Shown: positions 25,628 through 35,160, counted from the first letter of the stretch. The stretch is DNA of 64,000 nt from Photobacterium sp. CCB-ST2H9 (GCF_023151555.2 NZ_CP100426.1:124001-188000), one strand, 5' to 3'. Numbers and translations: made by a program. Notes: generated by a model from the sequence alone, not told the origin.

Positions 25628-26266
25628 ATGTTTGCTGATTACGGCGTATTGAATTTTTGGGCTTATGTGGTCGGGGCCATGTTTATCGTCCTTTTGCCTG
25701 GCCCTAATTCATTGTTTGTACTGAAAACCGGAATGACCCAAGGAATCCGCCCGGGATATATGGCGGCCTTGGGTGTTTTCATCGGAGATGCGGTGTTGAT
25801 TTTCTGCGCCTATGCCGGCGTCGCGACCCTGATTCAGACCACGCCGATCCTCTTCACACTGGTACGGTATCTGGGGGCAATCTATCTGTTGTTTCTTGGC
25901 GGCAAGATTGTCTACAGCGCTTTTCAACCCGGTGAATCTGAGGAGGCCTTACCTGCGACAGTCGGAAAGCGGGTTTTTCGAAAAGCCCTGATCCTCAGTC
26001 TGACCAATCCGAAGGCCATTTTGTTTTACGTGTCTTTCTTTGTGCAGTTTATCGATATGACGTTTGACAGCCCCGCAATTCCATTTATGATTCTGGCGGC
26101 GGTGCTGGAGGTGTTCAGCCTGATTTTCCTCAGTGTCCTGATTTTTGCCGGCTCGTATGTGACCCGGCTGGTGAAAGCCAGCAAGCGGGCCCGACAACTC
26201 GGCAATACGCTCATGGGGACACTGTTTATCGGTTTTGCTGCAAGGCTGGCATTATCGAACGCGTGA
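25628..26266 (+). CDS. leuE: Leucine exporter LeuE
   Basis: 212 residues, the same length as E. coli LeuE and highly similar through the N-terminal half: [73 protein letters not shown]. Six membrane segments. RhtB/LysE superfamily exporter of leucine and related amino acids. Single gene followed by a terminator. Confidence 0.88.
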   Translation: MFADYGVLNFWAYVVGAMFIVLLPGPNSLFVLKTGMTQGIRPGYMAALGVFIGDAVLIFCAYAGVATLIQTTPILFTLVRYLGAIYLLFLGGKIVYSAFQPGESEEALPATVGKRVFRKALILSLTNPKAILFYVSFFVQFIDMTFDSPAIPFMILAAVLEVFSLIFLSVLIFAGSYVTRLVKASKRARQLGNTLMGTLFIGFAARLALSNA

Positions 26267-26293
26267 GTATGTGAACGTTTGAACGTTGAATTC

Positions 26294-26327
26294 AAGGCTC
26301 AGGTGCAATCCCCCTGAGCCTTTTTTA
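26294..26327 (+). terminator. Terminator after leuE
   Basis: AAGGCTCAGG (26294-26303), nine-base loop, CCTGAGCCTT (26313-26322), then TTTTATTT. A strong 10-bp stem with U-tract on the plus strand. Confidence 0.9.
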
Positions 26328-26355
26328 TTTGTTCTGTTTTGCGATAAGCAGGCGC

Positions 26356-27321
26356 TTATCTTTCTGAGGACTTGTCGGCCTGGATATCGTTTTGACGCTG
26401 TTTGCCAAAGAACAGCTGTTTGAGCCAACTGTGACCGCTGACCAGCACAATTCCGGTGATGACCATGGTTGCGCCGTACACAAATCCGGGCTCGATAGCT
26501 TCGTCCAGCAGCCAGGCCCCCAGTACAACCCCATACAGTGGTGTCATGAATGACAGCACCCCTAAACGGGAAGCGATGTAAGTATTGAGCATCCAGAACC
26601 ACAGCAGTAATCCGGCAAAGGAAATGATGAACGTCTGAAATGCGACGCTCGCGATTGCCAGCGGCGTTGGGTTGATCTGAGTCTGTCCCATGATGAATGC
26701 GGCGCCAACCAGAATCACAAAGGCCATGGTCAGCTGATACAGCAGAGTCTGTTCTGAGGAGATCCGGGCCAGTTTAGTACTGCGGATCAGAACTGTCGTC
26801 GCGCCCCATGCCAGTCCGCCAAGTAGCGCAAGAAAATCGCCCCAGAGCTGGTCTGGCTGGGAGACAGCCACACGCGCTTCCGAATGCAGAAGAAACGCAA
26901 CGGCAATACCGCCAAAGGCCAGCAGAATCCCTGCCCATTGTGCTGGTGACAGGCGCTCTGAATCGATCAGGAAATGGAGCATCAGCGCACTGAATACAGG
27001 CGATGTGTACAGAAACACCACCGCGTGAGCGGCTGAGGTGTAGCGCAGCGCTTCTCCGAGGAACAGGTATTCCAGTGCAAACAAGGTGCCGACCAGAAGA
27101 CCCGGTTTCCAGTTGCCATCGGCGAAAAACAGGCGCTTGCGCCGTAGTACGACATAAAGACAAACCAGAACGGCGGCAATGCCAGATCGGATGCCAATCT
27201 GGAGGATCGGTGCAATGTCGTCGCCGGTAGCTTTCAGGAAAATTTGCTGCAATCCCATGACAAAACAAAACACCACCATAATACTCACTGCGGTGGTGTC
27301 GACTGGCTTCCGCTCGTTCAT
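26356..27321 (-). CDS. EamA-family (DMT) exporter
   Basis: 321 residues with about ten membrane segments forming two EamA repeats (first half ends near PAQWAGILLAFGGIAVAF, second near FMTPLYGVVLGAWLLDE). Drug/metabolite transporter superfamily; substrate unknown. Divergent from the AraC gene at 27429, which probably controls it. The tail ends in a charged cytoplasmic stretch. Confidence 0.88.
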   Translation of the reverse strand: MNERKPVDTTAVSIMVVFCFVMGLQQIFLKATGDDIAPILQIGIRSGIAAVLVCLYVVLRRKRLFFADGNWKPGLLVGTLFALEYLFLGEALRYTSAAHAVVFLYTSPVFSALMLHFLIDSERLSPAQWAGILLAFGGIAVAFLLHSEARVAVSQPDQLWGDFLALLGGLAWGATTVLIRSTKLARISSEQTLLYQLTMAFVILVGAAFIMGQTQINPTPLAIASVAFQTFIISFAGLLLWFWMLNTYIASRLGVLSFMTPLYGVVLGAWLLDEAIEPGFVYGATMVITGIVLVSGHSWLKQLFFGKQRQNDIQADKSSER

Positions 27322-27428
27322 GCAATCCTCTACTGCTTCTTAACATCCTGTTCACAGTATGCGTTGTCGTGATTCAGGGATATAGCTAGAATACGACAAC
27401 TGATAACGATGAAATGACAGAATGATTG

Positions 27429-28214
27429 ATGAGCATTCCCGGAAAGCAATTTCACAGCCCGCCATTCAGCACAGAATTACCCGCGTCGGTAGTGTTCCGG
27501 ACGGCCTGCATGCCGGCTGATGCCACGTATCCGGTTCATCGACACCCGTGGGGAGAATTTGTGTATTCCTTCAGTGGTATCATGGAAGTGAAGATCGGGA
27601 ATCGTCAGTATCTGACGCCGTCTCAGTACGGTCTCTGGCTGCCGCCTGACGTTGAACATCAGGGACTGAATCGCTACGAAGTGACGCATTGTTCTCTTTA
27701 TATCGATGCCAGCTTGTGCGGACGCATGCCGGAAACGACCTGTGCGCTTGAAATCAGTCCACTCATTACAGCGATGCTGGAACATCTTCGCCAGACCCAA
27801 ACCACTTTGCCTTATTCCGAGGCACAAACCCGGTTATTAACTGTACTGGTGGATCAGCTCGGTGACGCCACGCCGCTGGGCAGTTATCTGCCAACCTCCA
27901 CGGATACGGCGCTGAGTAAAGTACTGAGCTGGCTGGAAGCCGATCCCGGCAGCAATGCCTCACTGACAGAATTCGCCCGGCAGGCGCACACGACGGAACG
28001 TACCCTGATGCGGCGTGCGCAAAGAGATCTCGGAATGCCGCTGTCGGAATGGCGGCAGCGATTACGCGTGGTCAAAGCCATGCCCATGCTGGAGGCTGGC
28101 GGGAAAGTTGAAAACATTGCCCACGATCTCGGCTATGCCAGCGCCTCAGCCTTTATCGCAATGTTCCGCCGTCTGATGGGCGTGACCCCGGACGAGTACC
28201 GGCGAAACTTGTGA
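27429..28214 (+). CDS. AraC-family regulator with cupin sensor
   Basis: 261 residues from the ATG at 27429 (the TTG just before is in frame). N-terminal cupin with HRHPWGEFVYSFSG, resembling the sensing domain of AraC proteins that control exporters; C-terminal double helix-turn-helix (LTEFARQAHTTERTLMRRAQRD and VENIAHDLGYASASAFIAMFRR). Divergent from the EamA exporter with a 107-base shared promoter region. Confidence 0.85.
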   Translation: MSIPGKQFHSPPFSTELPASVVFRTACMPADATYPVHRHPWGEFVYSFSGIMEVKIGNRQYLTPSQYGLWLPPDVEHQGLNRYEVTHCSLYIDASLCGRMPETTCALEISPLITAMLEHLRQTQTTLPYSEAQTRLLTVLVDQLGDATPLGSYLPTSTDTALSKVLSWLEADPGSNASLTEFARQAHTTERTLMRRAQRDLGMPLSEWRQRLRVVKAMPMLEAGGKVENIAHDLGYASASAFIAMFRRLMGVTPDEYRRNL

Positions 28215-28354
28215 GTGGATGAAGTGGGGACTCTGCTGGTTCTTCTTTGATCGCATAGCTTTCGCAATCACTTTCACCTTGCTCTCGCTTTTGTTTGGCA
28301 ATTGCCAGGATTTCATTCATAATCACTTAAAATTACTTAAGTGGTTATGGGTGA

Positions 28355-29122
28355 ATGACACAGGAGGAACGTCTGATTCACTTAACTTCGCTGGTCGAAC
28401 AGCGAGGTAAAGTGACTTTGAATGATATTTGTGAACAGTTTTTAGTGTCGCGCGATTCCGCACGTCGTGATTTGGTGAAGCTGACGCAGCAGCCCGGCAT
28501 TCAGCGGATTCGTGGCGGTGCAGTCCGGGCAGCGGTCAGTGCTCATCTTGAACCCTATGCCGGAAAAGTGATCAGTGAAGCGAAACAGCGTCTCGCGCGA
28601 TATGCGGCGACACTGGTGGAAGCGAATGACTCTTTACTGCTGGATACCGGTACGACACACACTTTACTGGCAAGCCATCTCAGCCAGCCATCGACTGTCG
28701 TCACGAACTCCGTCGATATTCTCCAGCAGCTCGCCGGGACTCCGGACGTCAGTGTCCATCTGCTGGGCGGGCAATTTGATACCTTCCACCGTGCCATTTT
28801 GGGGGCACAGGCAGAAAAACAGCTTGCGGAATACAGAGTGAATAAAGCCTTTATCGGCGTCTGCGCATTGTCTGAACACGGGCTGTCGACCAACGATGAA
28901 CAGGAAGCTTCGCTGAAAAAAGCCATGATGGCTCAGGCCCAGCAGGTCATTCTGGTCTGTGAACAGCACAAAATCGGGCAGGACAACTTTCACCATATCT
29001 GTGCACTGGATGCGATTGACGTACTGATTACAGATCAACCCCTGACCACCGCTTATGCCGAACTTTTTGATCACCATGAGATTCAGGTGATTGTGGCAGA
29101 CACAACACAAGGACAACGCTGA
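28355..29122 (+). CDS. DeoR-family transcriptional repressor
   Basis: 255 residues. N-terminal winged HTH of the DeoR type (RLIHLTSLVEQRGKVTLNDI, VSRDSARRDLVKL, GIQRIRGGAV) and a C-terminal DeoR sensor domain (LLLDTGTTHTLLASHL, GGQFDTFHRAILG, AFIGVCALSEHGLSTND), which binds phosphorylated sugars in characterised members. First gene of a tight three-gene operon with a YdgJ-like dehydrogenase and a UPF0303 protein. Confidence 0.88.
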   Translation: MTQEERLIHLTSLVEQRGKVTLNDICEQFLVSRDSARRDLVKLTQQPGIQRIRGGAVRAAVSAHLEPYAGKVISEAKQRLARYAATLVEANDSLLLDTGTTHTLLASHLSQPSTVVTNSVDILQQLAGTPDVSVHLLGGQFDTFHRAILGAQAEKQLAEYRVNKAFIGVCALSEHGLSTNDEQEASLKKAMMAQAQQVILVCEQHKIGQDNFHHICALDAIDVLITDQPLTTAYAELFDHHEIQVIVADTTQGQR

Positions 29123-29123
29123 T

Positions 29124-30164
29124 ATGTTTGATGCTCCCGTAAAAACGGCCGTTGTTGGCTACGGATTTTCTGCAAAAACGTTCCATTTGCCTTTTATTCA
29201 GGCGCTGCCAGCGCTGGAACTGACCGCAATCAGCAGCAGTCAGCAGGCGGCAGTTCAAACCGATTTTCCGGGTATCACCTGTTACGGAGATGCCGATACG
29301 ATGCTGGTGGAAAGTGATGCGGAGCTGGTGATCATTACCGCGCCGAATGACGTTCACTTTCGCCTGGCAAAACTGGCGCTTGAAAACGGCAAACATGTGA
29401 TTATTGAAAAGCCTTTTGTCACGAAAGTGGAAGACGGGGAAACCTTGATCCGACTGGCGGAAGAAAAAGGGCTGGTGCTGAGTGTGTTTCATAATCGCCG
29501 CTGGGACGGTGATTTCCTGACGGTGAAAAAGCTGATCGATGAAGGCAAGCTGGGGGAAGTGAAATATTTCGAATCTCATTTCGATCGTTTCCGGCCGGTT
29601 GTTCGCCAGCGCTGGCGAGAGCAGGCGCAAGACGGCGGTGGGATATTGTTCGATCTGGCGCCGCACCTGCTGGATCAGGCGCTGGCCTTATTTGGTGCAC
29701 CGCAGGCATTGACCGCACAGTGCGAAATCATGCGCCCGGGTGCAACAACCATCGATTATTTCAATCTGGTGTTGCATTACCCTGAGCATTTTGTGCATTT
29801 GCATGCCAACCTGTACAGCCCGGAACCAAATCTGCGATATAAGGTGCTGGGTACGCATGGGAAATATGAAAAATACGGATTGGATCCGCAGGAAGAGTAC
29901 TTGAAAGCTGGCGTGAAACCTGAGTTGCCAGCCTGGGCTGAGGAACCCTCTTCACACTATGGTCAGTTCCATCAGGAAACGGGTTCACAGGTGATTCCCA
30001 CCGAGCTGGGCGGCTATCAGCATTTCTTTGCCGGTGTGGCGAATGCTATCCGGCTGGGCGCTGCGAATCCGGTACCGGCGGAGGAAGCTTTGCTGAATAT
30101 CAGACTGATTCAACTGGCGCTGGAAAGCAGCAAGCTGGGTCAAACCATGAAGGTGGACGCATGA
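29124..30164 (+). CDS. ydgJ: Gfo/Idh/MocA-family oxidoreductase, YdgJ-like
   Basis: 346 residues from ATG 29124, one base after the DeoR stop, with AAGGA upstream. N-terminal Rossmann motif VVGYGFSAKTFHLP, then GKHVIIEKPF (catalytic-site Lys) and FHNRRWDGDF, FESHFDRFRP, DLAPHLLDQA, GLDPQEEYLK, all close to E. coli YdgJ. NAD(P)-dependent sugar or polyol oxidoreductase; substrate unknown. The DeoR partner suggests induction by a phosphorylated sugar. Confidence 0.85.
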   Translation: MFDAPVKTAVVGYGFSAKTFHLPFIQALPALELTAISSSQQAAVQTDFPGITCYGDADTMLVESDAELVIITAPNDVHFRLAKLALENGKHVIIEKPFVTKVEDGETLIRLAEEKGLVLSVFHNRRWDGDFLTVKKLIDEGKLGEVKYFESHFDRFRPVVRQRWREQAQDGGGILFDLAPHLLDQALALFGAPQALTAQCEIMRPGATTIDYFNLVLHYPEHFVHLHANLYSPEPNLRYKVLGTHGKYEKYGLDPQEEYLKAGVKPELPAWAEEPSSHYGQFHQETGSQVIPTELGGYQHFFAGVANAIRLGAANPVPAEEALLNIRLIQLALESSKLGQTMKVDA

Positions 30165-30631
30165 GCCTGACACTGGAAGTTCTGGCGGAACAAGAAGTCA
30201 GTTTACAGCTGGATTATTTCAGCCATGAAACAGCCTGGGTGTTAGGCTGTTTGCTGAAAAGCAGTGCGGAAGCGAAACAGGCTGCTGTGGCCATCGAAGT
30301 CTATGGTTTCGGGCAGGTGTTATTTTCGTATGCGATGCCGGAGACCAGCGGCGATCATCAGGACTGGATTCGCCGGAAACGGAACAGTGTGCTGCGGTTT
30401 GCCAAAAGCTCTTACTATCTCGGGCGTTATAATGCTCAGAAACAGCGTGAGTTTGAAAGTCAGCCGCACATTGATGCGAGTGAATATTGTGCCCACGGCG
30501 GCTCCTTTCCGATCCGTGTGAAAAACGGCGGACTCCTTGGGGCTGTGACGGTTTCCGGTCTGCCCCAGGAAGACGATCACCAACTGGTGACGGAAGCCCT
30601 GCGATCGATTCAATTACAACAGCGCTCTTGA
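30161..30631 (+). CDS. UPF0303 / heme-degrading-domain (HbpS-like) protein
   Basis: 156 residues, start overlapping the ydgJ stop (ATGA). Contains DWIRRKRNSVLRFAKSSYYLG and the conserved HGGSFPIRV...LGAVTVSGLPQEDDH segment of the HbpS-like fold. Cytoplasmic; members bind heme or cobalamin-like ligands or are uncharacterised. Its place in the operon suggests a supporting role for the dehydrogenase. Confidence 0.82.
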   Translation: MSLTLEVLAEQEVSLQLDYFSHETAWVLGCLLKSSAEAKQAAVAIEVYGFGQVLFSYAMPETSGDHQDWIRRKRNSVLRFAKSSYYLGRYNAQKQREFESQPHIDASEYCAHGGSFPIRVKNGGLLGAVTVSGLPQEDDHQLVTEALRSIQLQQRS

Positions 30632-30638
30632 GCATCAT

Positions 30639-30661
30639 GCCGCTCTACAGGGCGGCTTTTC
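30639..30661 (+). terminator. Terminator after the DeoR-YdgJ-UPF0303 operon
   Basis: GCCGC (30639-30643) pairs with GCGGC (30652-30656) around an eight-base loop, followed by TTTT. A short but plausible intrinsic terminator 8 bases after the last stop. Confidence 0.6.
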
Positions 30662-30794
30662 ACTGTCAGACAATTCTGCTTTCTTGTTCCTGTATCACAG
30701 AATCATGACTTATGAGTCAATTTGCCTATCGGTATCAGTTCGGGTGAATGTAATATGTATCTGAAATCAATGATAATAATGAAAGGAGTTTCGA

Positions 30795-31166
30795 ATGCAG
30801 TGTCCGAAGTGTCATTCGAATTTTGAACATGTAACAACCCCGCTGGGCGATATTGAGCGTTGTACCGCTTGTAAAGGTTTGTGGCTGGATGCCTATGAAA
30901 TTGAAAAAATGAAACCTCTGGCGGATACCGTGGACATCGGTGATGCGAATATTGGAAAGTCATTCAATAAAATTGATCAGATTCAATGTCCGGTCTGTCC
31001 CAACAATGAGTTGCTGAGGTTAGTTGACCCGAAGCAGCCGCATATCTGGTTTGAAAGCTGCCCGACGTGTAAAGGACGTTTCTATGATGCGGGTGAATTT
31101 AAAGATCTGGCAAAAATTGATTTGTCGGATTTCTTCAAGAAACTGTTCACAGAAGAACGCCGATAA
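30795..31166 (+). CDS. TFIIB-type zinc-ribbon protein
   Basis: 123 residues with two zinc ribbons: CPKCHS...CTACKGLWLDAYEIEKM (residues 3-37) and CPVCPN...SCPTCKGRFYDAGEFKDL (about 58-98). The C..C...C..CxGxWxDxxE pattern defines the zf-TFIIB family. AAAGGAG ribosome site. Cytoplasmic; function unknown, small-molecule or nucleic-acid binding possible. Single gene with its own terminator. Confidence 0.85.
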   Translation: MQCPKCHSNFEHVTTPLGDIERCTACKGLWLDAYEIEKMKPLADTVDIGDANIGKSFNKIDQIQCPVCPNNELLRLVDPKQPHIWFESCPTCKGRFYDAGEFKDLAKIDLSDFFKKLFTEERR

Positions 31167-31185
31167 TACAAATGTTGTAACGATT

Positions 31186-31215
31186 ATCAGCAAAGCCAAT
31201 GGCTTTGCTGATTTT
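31186..31215 (+). terminator. Terminator after the zinc-ribbon gene
   Basis: Perfect 12-bp inverted repeat ATCAGCAAAGCC (31186-31197) and GGCTTTGCTGAT (31201-31212) with a three-base loop and TTT following. It lies just before the ribosome site of the next gene. Confidence 0.85.
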
Positions 31216-31231
31216 GATCCGGAGGCCGGGA

Positions 31232-32062
31232 ATGGACATTCATCAGGAAACAGCGCTGACAGCTCACATCATTCATGCTTTTACCGGCCGTGCTTTCCGT
31301 GGGAAATGCGCGAAAGGGAACCCCGCGGCTGTCGTAATGCTTAAGAACTGGCCTACTGCGCAAGCTTTGCTCCGGATCAGCCAAATTTTAGCGCAGCCTG
31401 TGACCGCGTTTCTTGTCGAACGTGCTGAGGGATATGACATTCGGCGGTTCAGCCCGGATGCGGAAATTAATTTGTGCGGTCATGGCAGTCTGGCTGCTGC
31501 TGCGTGTATTTTAGAGACTGCAGAGGAGGACACCGTGTCCTTGTTCAGTCCGCATGGCAATGTGGTGATTGAGCGTGCAGCCGATCGTGCAGACGATGAT
31601 ATGCGGAACAGTTACCGTATGAAAATGCCAGCCTGGCAAGGGACACGCAATCAGCAAAACTGGCAGGATGCTCAGAGGCTGGGGCTGACGCCTGCAGATG
31701 TGTTCTCGACCCGCGATTTAGTCATCGTGCTGGACAGTGAACAACAGGTCCGGGATTATCAGCCAGACTTCACTCTGATAAAAAACCTGAAAAACCATCA
31801 TGCTGTGATACTCACGGCATCTCAGGGCAAAAGTGGTTATGTGCTGCGAAACTTTGCTCCTAAGATTGGCATCAATGAAGACACAGCCACAGGCTCGGCA
31901 CAATGTTCGCTGGCCCCTTATTGGCTGGAAAAACTGGGACAGGAAGATTTGGAAGCTCATCAGCTCTCATCCGATGGCGGGTATTTTCGGGTCTCGCCAG
32001 CACAGAAGGGCCTCCTGTTCACGGTACAGGCTGAGAAGAAAGCGACGGTGAGTCTTGCTTAG
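31232..32062 (+). CDS. PhzF-family isomerase/epimerase
   Basis: 276 residues from ATG 31232, chosen for GGAGGCC 6 bases upstream; the longer frame would include the terminator. Family marks: FTGRAFRGKCAKGNPAAVV, FLVERAEGYDIRRFSPDAEINLCGHGSLAAA (catalytic Glu and the cis-Gly-His segment) and GINEDTATGSAQCSLAPYW. The diaminopimelate-epimerase-like fold catalyses isomerisation in phenazine synthesis for the namesake, but no other phenazine genes are near, so the substrate is unknown. Confidence 0.87.
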   Translation: MDIHQETALTAHIIHAFTGRAFRGKCAKGNPAAVVMLKNWPTAQALLRISQILAQPVTAFLVERAEGYDIRRFSPDAEINLCGHGSLAAAACILETAEEDTVSLFSPHGNVVIERAADRADDDMRNSYRMKMPAWQGTRNQQNWQDAQRLGLTPADVFSTRDLVIVLDSEQQVRDYQPDFTLIKNLKNHHAVILTASQGKSGYVLRNFAPKIGINEDTATGSAQCSLAPYWLEKLGQEDLEAHQLSSDGGYFRVSPAQKGLLFTVQAEKKATVSLA

Positions 32063-32111
32063 CGATATCAGATGCCCGTTTATTGATTTGGAAGACGCGA
32101 CAGGAGGCTGA

Positions 32112-32573
32112 ATGCAAACGCTGGAAAATAAGATCCCCCCGCTTTTGGTGATGGGGATAATCGCGATCATCATGGGTTTGCTCGCACCATATCTGCCATC
32201 AATGGCGTTGGGCACCGTCCCATCGACGAGCATTGCTTTGCTGATTGCAATTTTTGGCTGCTGGTTTGCCGTTTCTGGTGTCAAAGAATTCAGAAAAAGT
32301 CAGACGACAATGGATCCACGACAGCCGGAAAAAGCCTCTGAGCTGGTTGTTTCTGGGGTTTACCAGCGTTCCCGGAATCCGATGTATGTTGGATTTGCAA
32401 GCCTGCTGGTGGCACAGGCCGTTTTCCTTCAGTCACCTTTTCTGATTTTCGGGGTGATCGCTTTTATTCTTTATATGAATCGTTTTCAGATCCTGCCCGA
32501 AGAGCGTGCGATGATTCAGTGCTTTGGAGAAAAGTATTTACGATATCAGATGACGGTCAGACGATGGCTGTAA
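32112..32573 (+). CDS. Isoprenylcysteine carboxyl methyltransferase-like (PEMT/ICMT) membrane protein
   Basis: 153 residues, four membrane segments. The conserved region SGVYQRSRNPMYVGFASLL binds SAM in this family, and LPEERAMIQCFGEKYLRYQ is the C-terminal catalytic EE...F...Y pattern. Bacterial members methylate unknown substrates. AGGAGG ribosome site. Confidence 0.85.
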   Translation: MQTLENKIPPLLVMGIIAIIMGLLAPYLPSMALGTVPSTSIALLIAIFGCWFAVSGVKEFRKSQTTMDPRQPEKASELVVSGVYQRSRNPMYVGFASLLVAQAVFLQSPFLIFGVIAFILYMNRFQILPEERAMIQCFGEKYLRYQMTVRRWL

Positions 32574-32648
32574 GGGGAGTGCATGATGACTGGAAAGATG
32601 CTCTCTGGAGATAGGGCTGTATTTCAGCAGCCCTGAATATCAGTGCGC

Positions 32649-32954
32649 TCAGTTTTGAACGCTCAGAATTGTGATTGGTTTAAATCCGGATTTCCCACAC
32701 CAGGTTTCAATGGGTTCTTTGGGGAAAATATTTGCTGTTTTCTTTCCGGTCGACATCATGTACATCGATAAAGAGAGAAAGTGGTCAAACTTCTTTTCTC
32801 CCACAACGCTTTTTTGAACCAGATACCAGTCTCCCCCGCTCATTTTTAATGCAAAGTCTTCAGCACAATAATAGATTTGTTCGATGGTCTGATTCGCCCC
32901 GGTATTTGCAAAAGTAAGTGGGGAAAGAAGGCTTAAAGCCATCACAAACGTCAT
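32649..32954 (-). CDS. Small secreted protein of unknown function
   Basis: 101 residues from ATG 32954. A hydrophobic signal-like segment ends at TFANT and the mature part has two cysteines (YYCAED, TWCGKS) that may pair in the periplasm. The frame is open upstream of the ATG and would add Lys-Lys, giving a better signal peptide, with AAGGAG farther up, but no standard start codon is there; a run of seven A precedes the ATG. No family recognised. Confidence 0.55.
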   Translation of the reverse strand: MTFVMALSLLSPLTFANTGANQTIEQIYYCAEDFALKMSGGDWYLVQKSVVGEKKFDHFLSLSMYMMSTGKKTANIFPKEPIETWCGKSGFKPITILSVQN

Positions 32955-33305
32955 TTTTTTAAACAGAGATAACCTTGCTTCTCCTTTGTCTGTAAATATT
33001 AATTTGAGGATATTTCATGAGTCAGCTTGTCTGAAAAAATTTGAATGATAAACGACTATTTTGATTTCATGAATGGAGGTTCGTCATATCATGATCAATG
33101 ATTTAATATTCTTGAAAATGAGGGAGGAGAGTTACAGTTTATTTCTGGCTGTCGTTTTTATTACATGACCACTTTTAATATTATCAATTACAGGTGCATA
33201 CAATCTAATTTAAATCGACTCGCAATTTTTCAGACATCTCTCCGGTTTGTTTCTTACCCTGCCAGACTCCTTAGTGCATATCATGCAACTGGAGAAAAAA
33301 TAATC
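32955..33305. other. Promoter region between a secreted protein gene and the M23 peptidase gene
   Basis: About 350 AT-rich bases between divergent genes. The peptidase frame is open back to 33165, but the sequence before 33306 lacks signal-peptide character. No strong palindromes seen. Confidence 0.4.
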
Positions 33306-34433
33306 ATGAAAAAGTTAATCACGTTAGTGGCTTTATCTTATCTCACAAGTCAGGCTGCATTCGCACACGACTTGTATCCGGCGGTTGCGGGTTCATCCGT
33401 ACCGCAACAAATCAAACAACAGGGTATTCAGGTTCAGACGGTGGTATCTGATGCCGATTTTGTGTTCAGACCTTATCAGCATCCATTTGACGCCAGCACT
33501 TTCTTTGAGACTTATGCGCCGAACTGGTTGTCGCTGGAAGAAACGTTAATGCATTGGAGTGGTGCAACGGGTGTTGATCCGCGAGTCATTCTGGTGACCC
33601 TGCAGTTATCGGAACAGTGGGAGCCGGAGTCTGAAATCACTGACGCTGAAGTGACGCATATCAAAGCCGCAATCAAACGGATCGCGAATCATCTTTCACA
33701 GTATTTTTATCGCTATGACGCAGACACGAAGCTGCCCGCGAATGCTTCGACACTTGCGATTCTCAGCACTCTGAACGACAGTCAGCTGGCGCCGGCATGG
33801 TCAAAACAATATATCGCATGGTTTGGTGAACCAGCACCAGCGCTTGAGAGTCAGGCCAGCCATGCTGAAGCAAGGACGCTGAATGCGGTTGCGCCTCCTT
33901 ATGGTTTCATGCAAATGCCCTGGCGCCAAGGGTATAACTGGGTGCCGAATGGCCCGCATGCGCACAGCGGTTCTGGCTTCCCGCTATCTTCGATTGATGT
34001 GTCCTACGACTGGCCATCCTGGGGTGGGGCAACCTACAGTGTGACAGCCGCGCATGATGGATACGTCACTGTGCTGTCCCGTTGTCAGGTCCGTGTAACC
34101 AATTCCAATGGCTGGGGAACCAACTATTACCACATGGACGGAATTCTGGTCTCGAACGGACAGTGGGTGAGCAAGAACACCAAACTTGGTGTCTATGCCA
34201 GCCAGAAATCGGTTGCGCTGTGCGAAGGCGGTTCATCAACCGGACCGCACCTGCATTTCTCACTGCTATATCAGGGACGTTTCCAGTCCATGCAAGGCAG
34301 CAGTTTCGGGCCGTATCAGGTGCAAACCGGACGTTACAGCTACGACGATAATTGTAACTACAGCTGGCTGGTGGATAAGCGCAGCAACCAGAAAGTGTGC
34401 TTCTGGAATCGGATTGATAACCCGGCGATGTGA
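33306..34433 (+). CDS. Secreted LasA-like M23 metallopeptidase
   Basis: 375 residues from ATG 33306, chosen because GGAG lies upstream and the signal peptide MKKLITLVALSYLTSQAAFA follows at once. A propeptide (to about residue 195) precedes the M23 catalytic domain. Zinc ligands are visible in GPHAHSGSGFPLSSIDVS (H...D) and GPHLHFSL (HxH). The layout and the SSIDVS segment are those of LasA/beta-lytic endopeptidases, which cut glycine-rich peptides in elastin or Gram-positive cell walls. Likely exported by type II secretion. Confidence 0.88.
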   Translation: MKKLITLVALSYLTSQAAFAHDLYPAVAGSSVPQQIKQQGIQVQTVVSDADFVFRPYQHPFDASTFFETYAPNWLSLEETLMHWSGATGVDPRVILVTLQLSEQWEPESEITDAEVTHIKAAIKRIANHLSQYFYRYDADTKLPANASTLAILSTLNDSQLAPAWSKQYIAWFGEPAPALESQASHAEARTLNAVAPPYGFMQMPWRQGYNWVPNGPHAHSGSGFPLSSIDVSYDWPSWGGATYSVTAAHDGYVTVLSRCQVRVTNSNGWGTNYYHMDGILVSNGQWVSKNTKLGVYASQKSVALCEGGSSTGPHLHFSLLYQGRFQSMQGSSFGPYQVQTGRYSYDDNCNYSWLVDKRSNQKVCFWNRIDNPAM

Positions 34434-34640
34434 CAGGCTATTTCAGCTATCGTGGCAACAAAACGGGCATCGGAATATCTTGAAGGTGTCTGTACGTCAG
34501 ATAGACGGGGCGGAAGTCGTGCCCCGTTTAAGCCTTTTGCTACAGACAGGTGATGTACTCTCTCGAAGAGAAAATCAGAGGCAGAGATTGAGATAAGAGA
34601 AAATGGCGTATCGTCGATTGTTTTGACCGGGAAACCAGCT

Positions 34641-34978
34641 TCAGCCATCCATATTTTTATCTGCGACCCATACCCCTGCTTTTGCGGATTTCACCAGCTG
34701 TGACACAGGTAATGGCTTAAGGTGATTTAGTTTTCGTCGAAAAATCCAATGCATCAGAAAATGAAAAGTGAAGGGGGAATCCCCTCGGGACCAAAATAGG
34801 TTTCGCTAACCGGGCTCAGACCTACGTTAAATCGCAAGGAATATGCATTGAGTCATTCAGCGCCATCGTCTCCATCAACGCCTAAATCAAAGTTAATGGA
34901 AGTGCTTGGAGAGATTTTTTCTGCATCGACCGAAGTAAACTCAGCAATGAAATGAATGACCTCAGACTCTGTATTCAT
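34641..34978 (-). pseudogene. Broken DUF1493 (acyl-carrier-like) gene
   Basis: From the ATG at 34978, behind a GGGAGA site, the reverse strand reads MNTESEVIHFIAEFTSVDA and INFDLGVDGDDGAE, then TGA at 34853-34855. The same frame continues with LNAYSLRFNVGLS and TYFGPEGIPPSLF, then a frame change leads to FRRKLNHLKPLPVSQLVKSA and GVWV. Together these give the full DUF1493 pattern (DLGIDGDD...RF.V......FGPE......PL.V..L..A...G.W). So a nonsense change plus a frameshift have inactivated it. The remaining bases from 34434 to 34640 hold no other gene I can support. Confidence 0.75.
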
Positions 34979-35129
34979 GCCATATCTCCCTGCTGCCAGA
35001 CCGGAAAAGTGTAGTTCAGTTTACCGATGGCGATAAAGAATATGAAGTCGGCAGGTGGGCTGTTTCAGTCTGATCACAAGAGGTGATAACGGTGATTGAA
35101 AATCAGTCTGGCGGTTTGACAGATGACGC

Positions 35130-35160
35130 TGAAATAAAATCCCCCGGCATTGCCAGGGGA
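35130..35160 (-). terminator. Terminator of the DEAD-box helicase gene
   Basis: On the minus strand TCCCC, an inner GGC-AAT-GCC helix and GGGGA form a hairpin (35140-35160), followed by TTTTATTT. It begins about 10 bases past the helicase stop. Confidence 0.8.

Noticed and set aside
34358..34648. Reverse-strand ORF after the DUF1493 remnant
   Set aside because: Half of it is antisense to the M23 peptidase gene and the rest has no recognisable features.
34990..35072. Plus-strand stretch reading VVQFTDGDKEYEVGRWAVS before a stop
   Set aside because: Looks protein-like but is too short, has no start, and no neighbouring frame extends it; not called.
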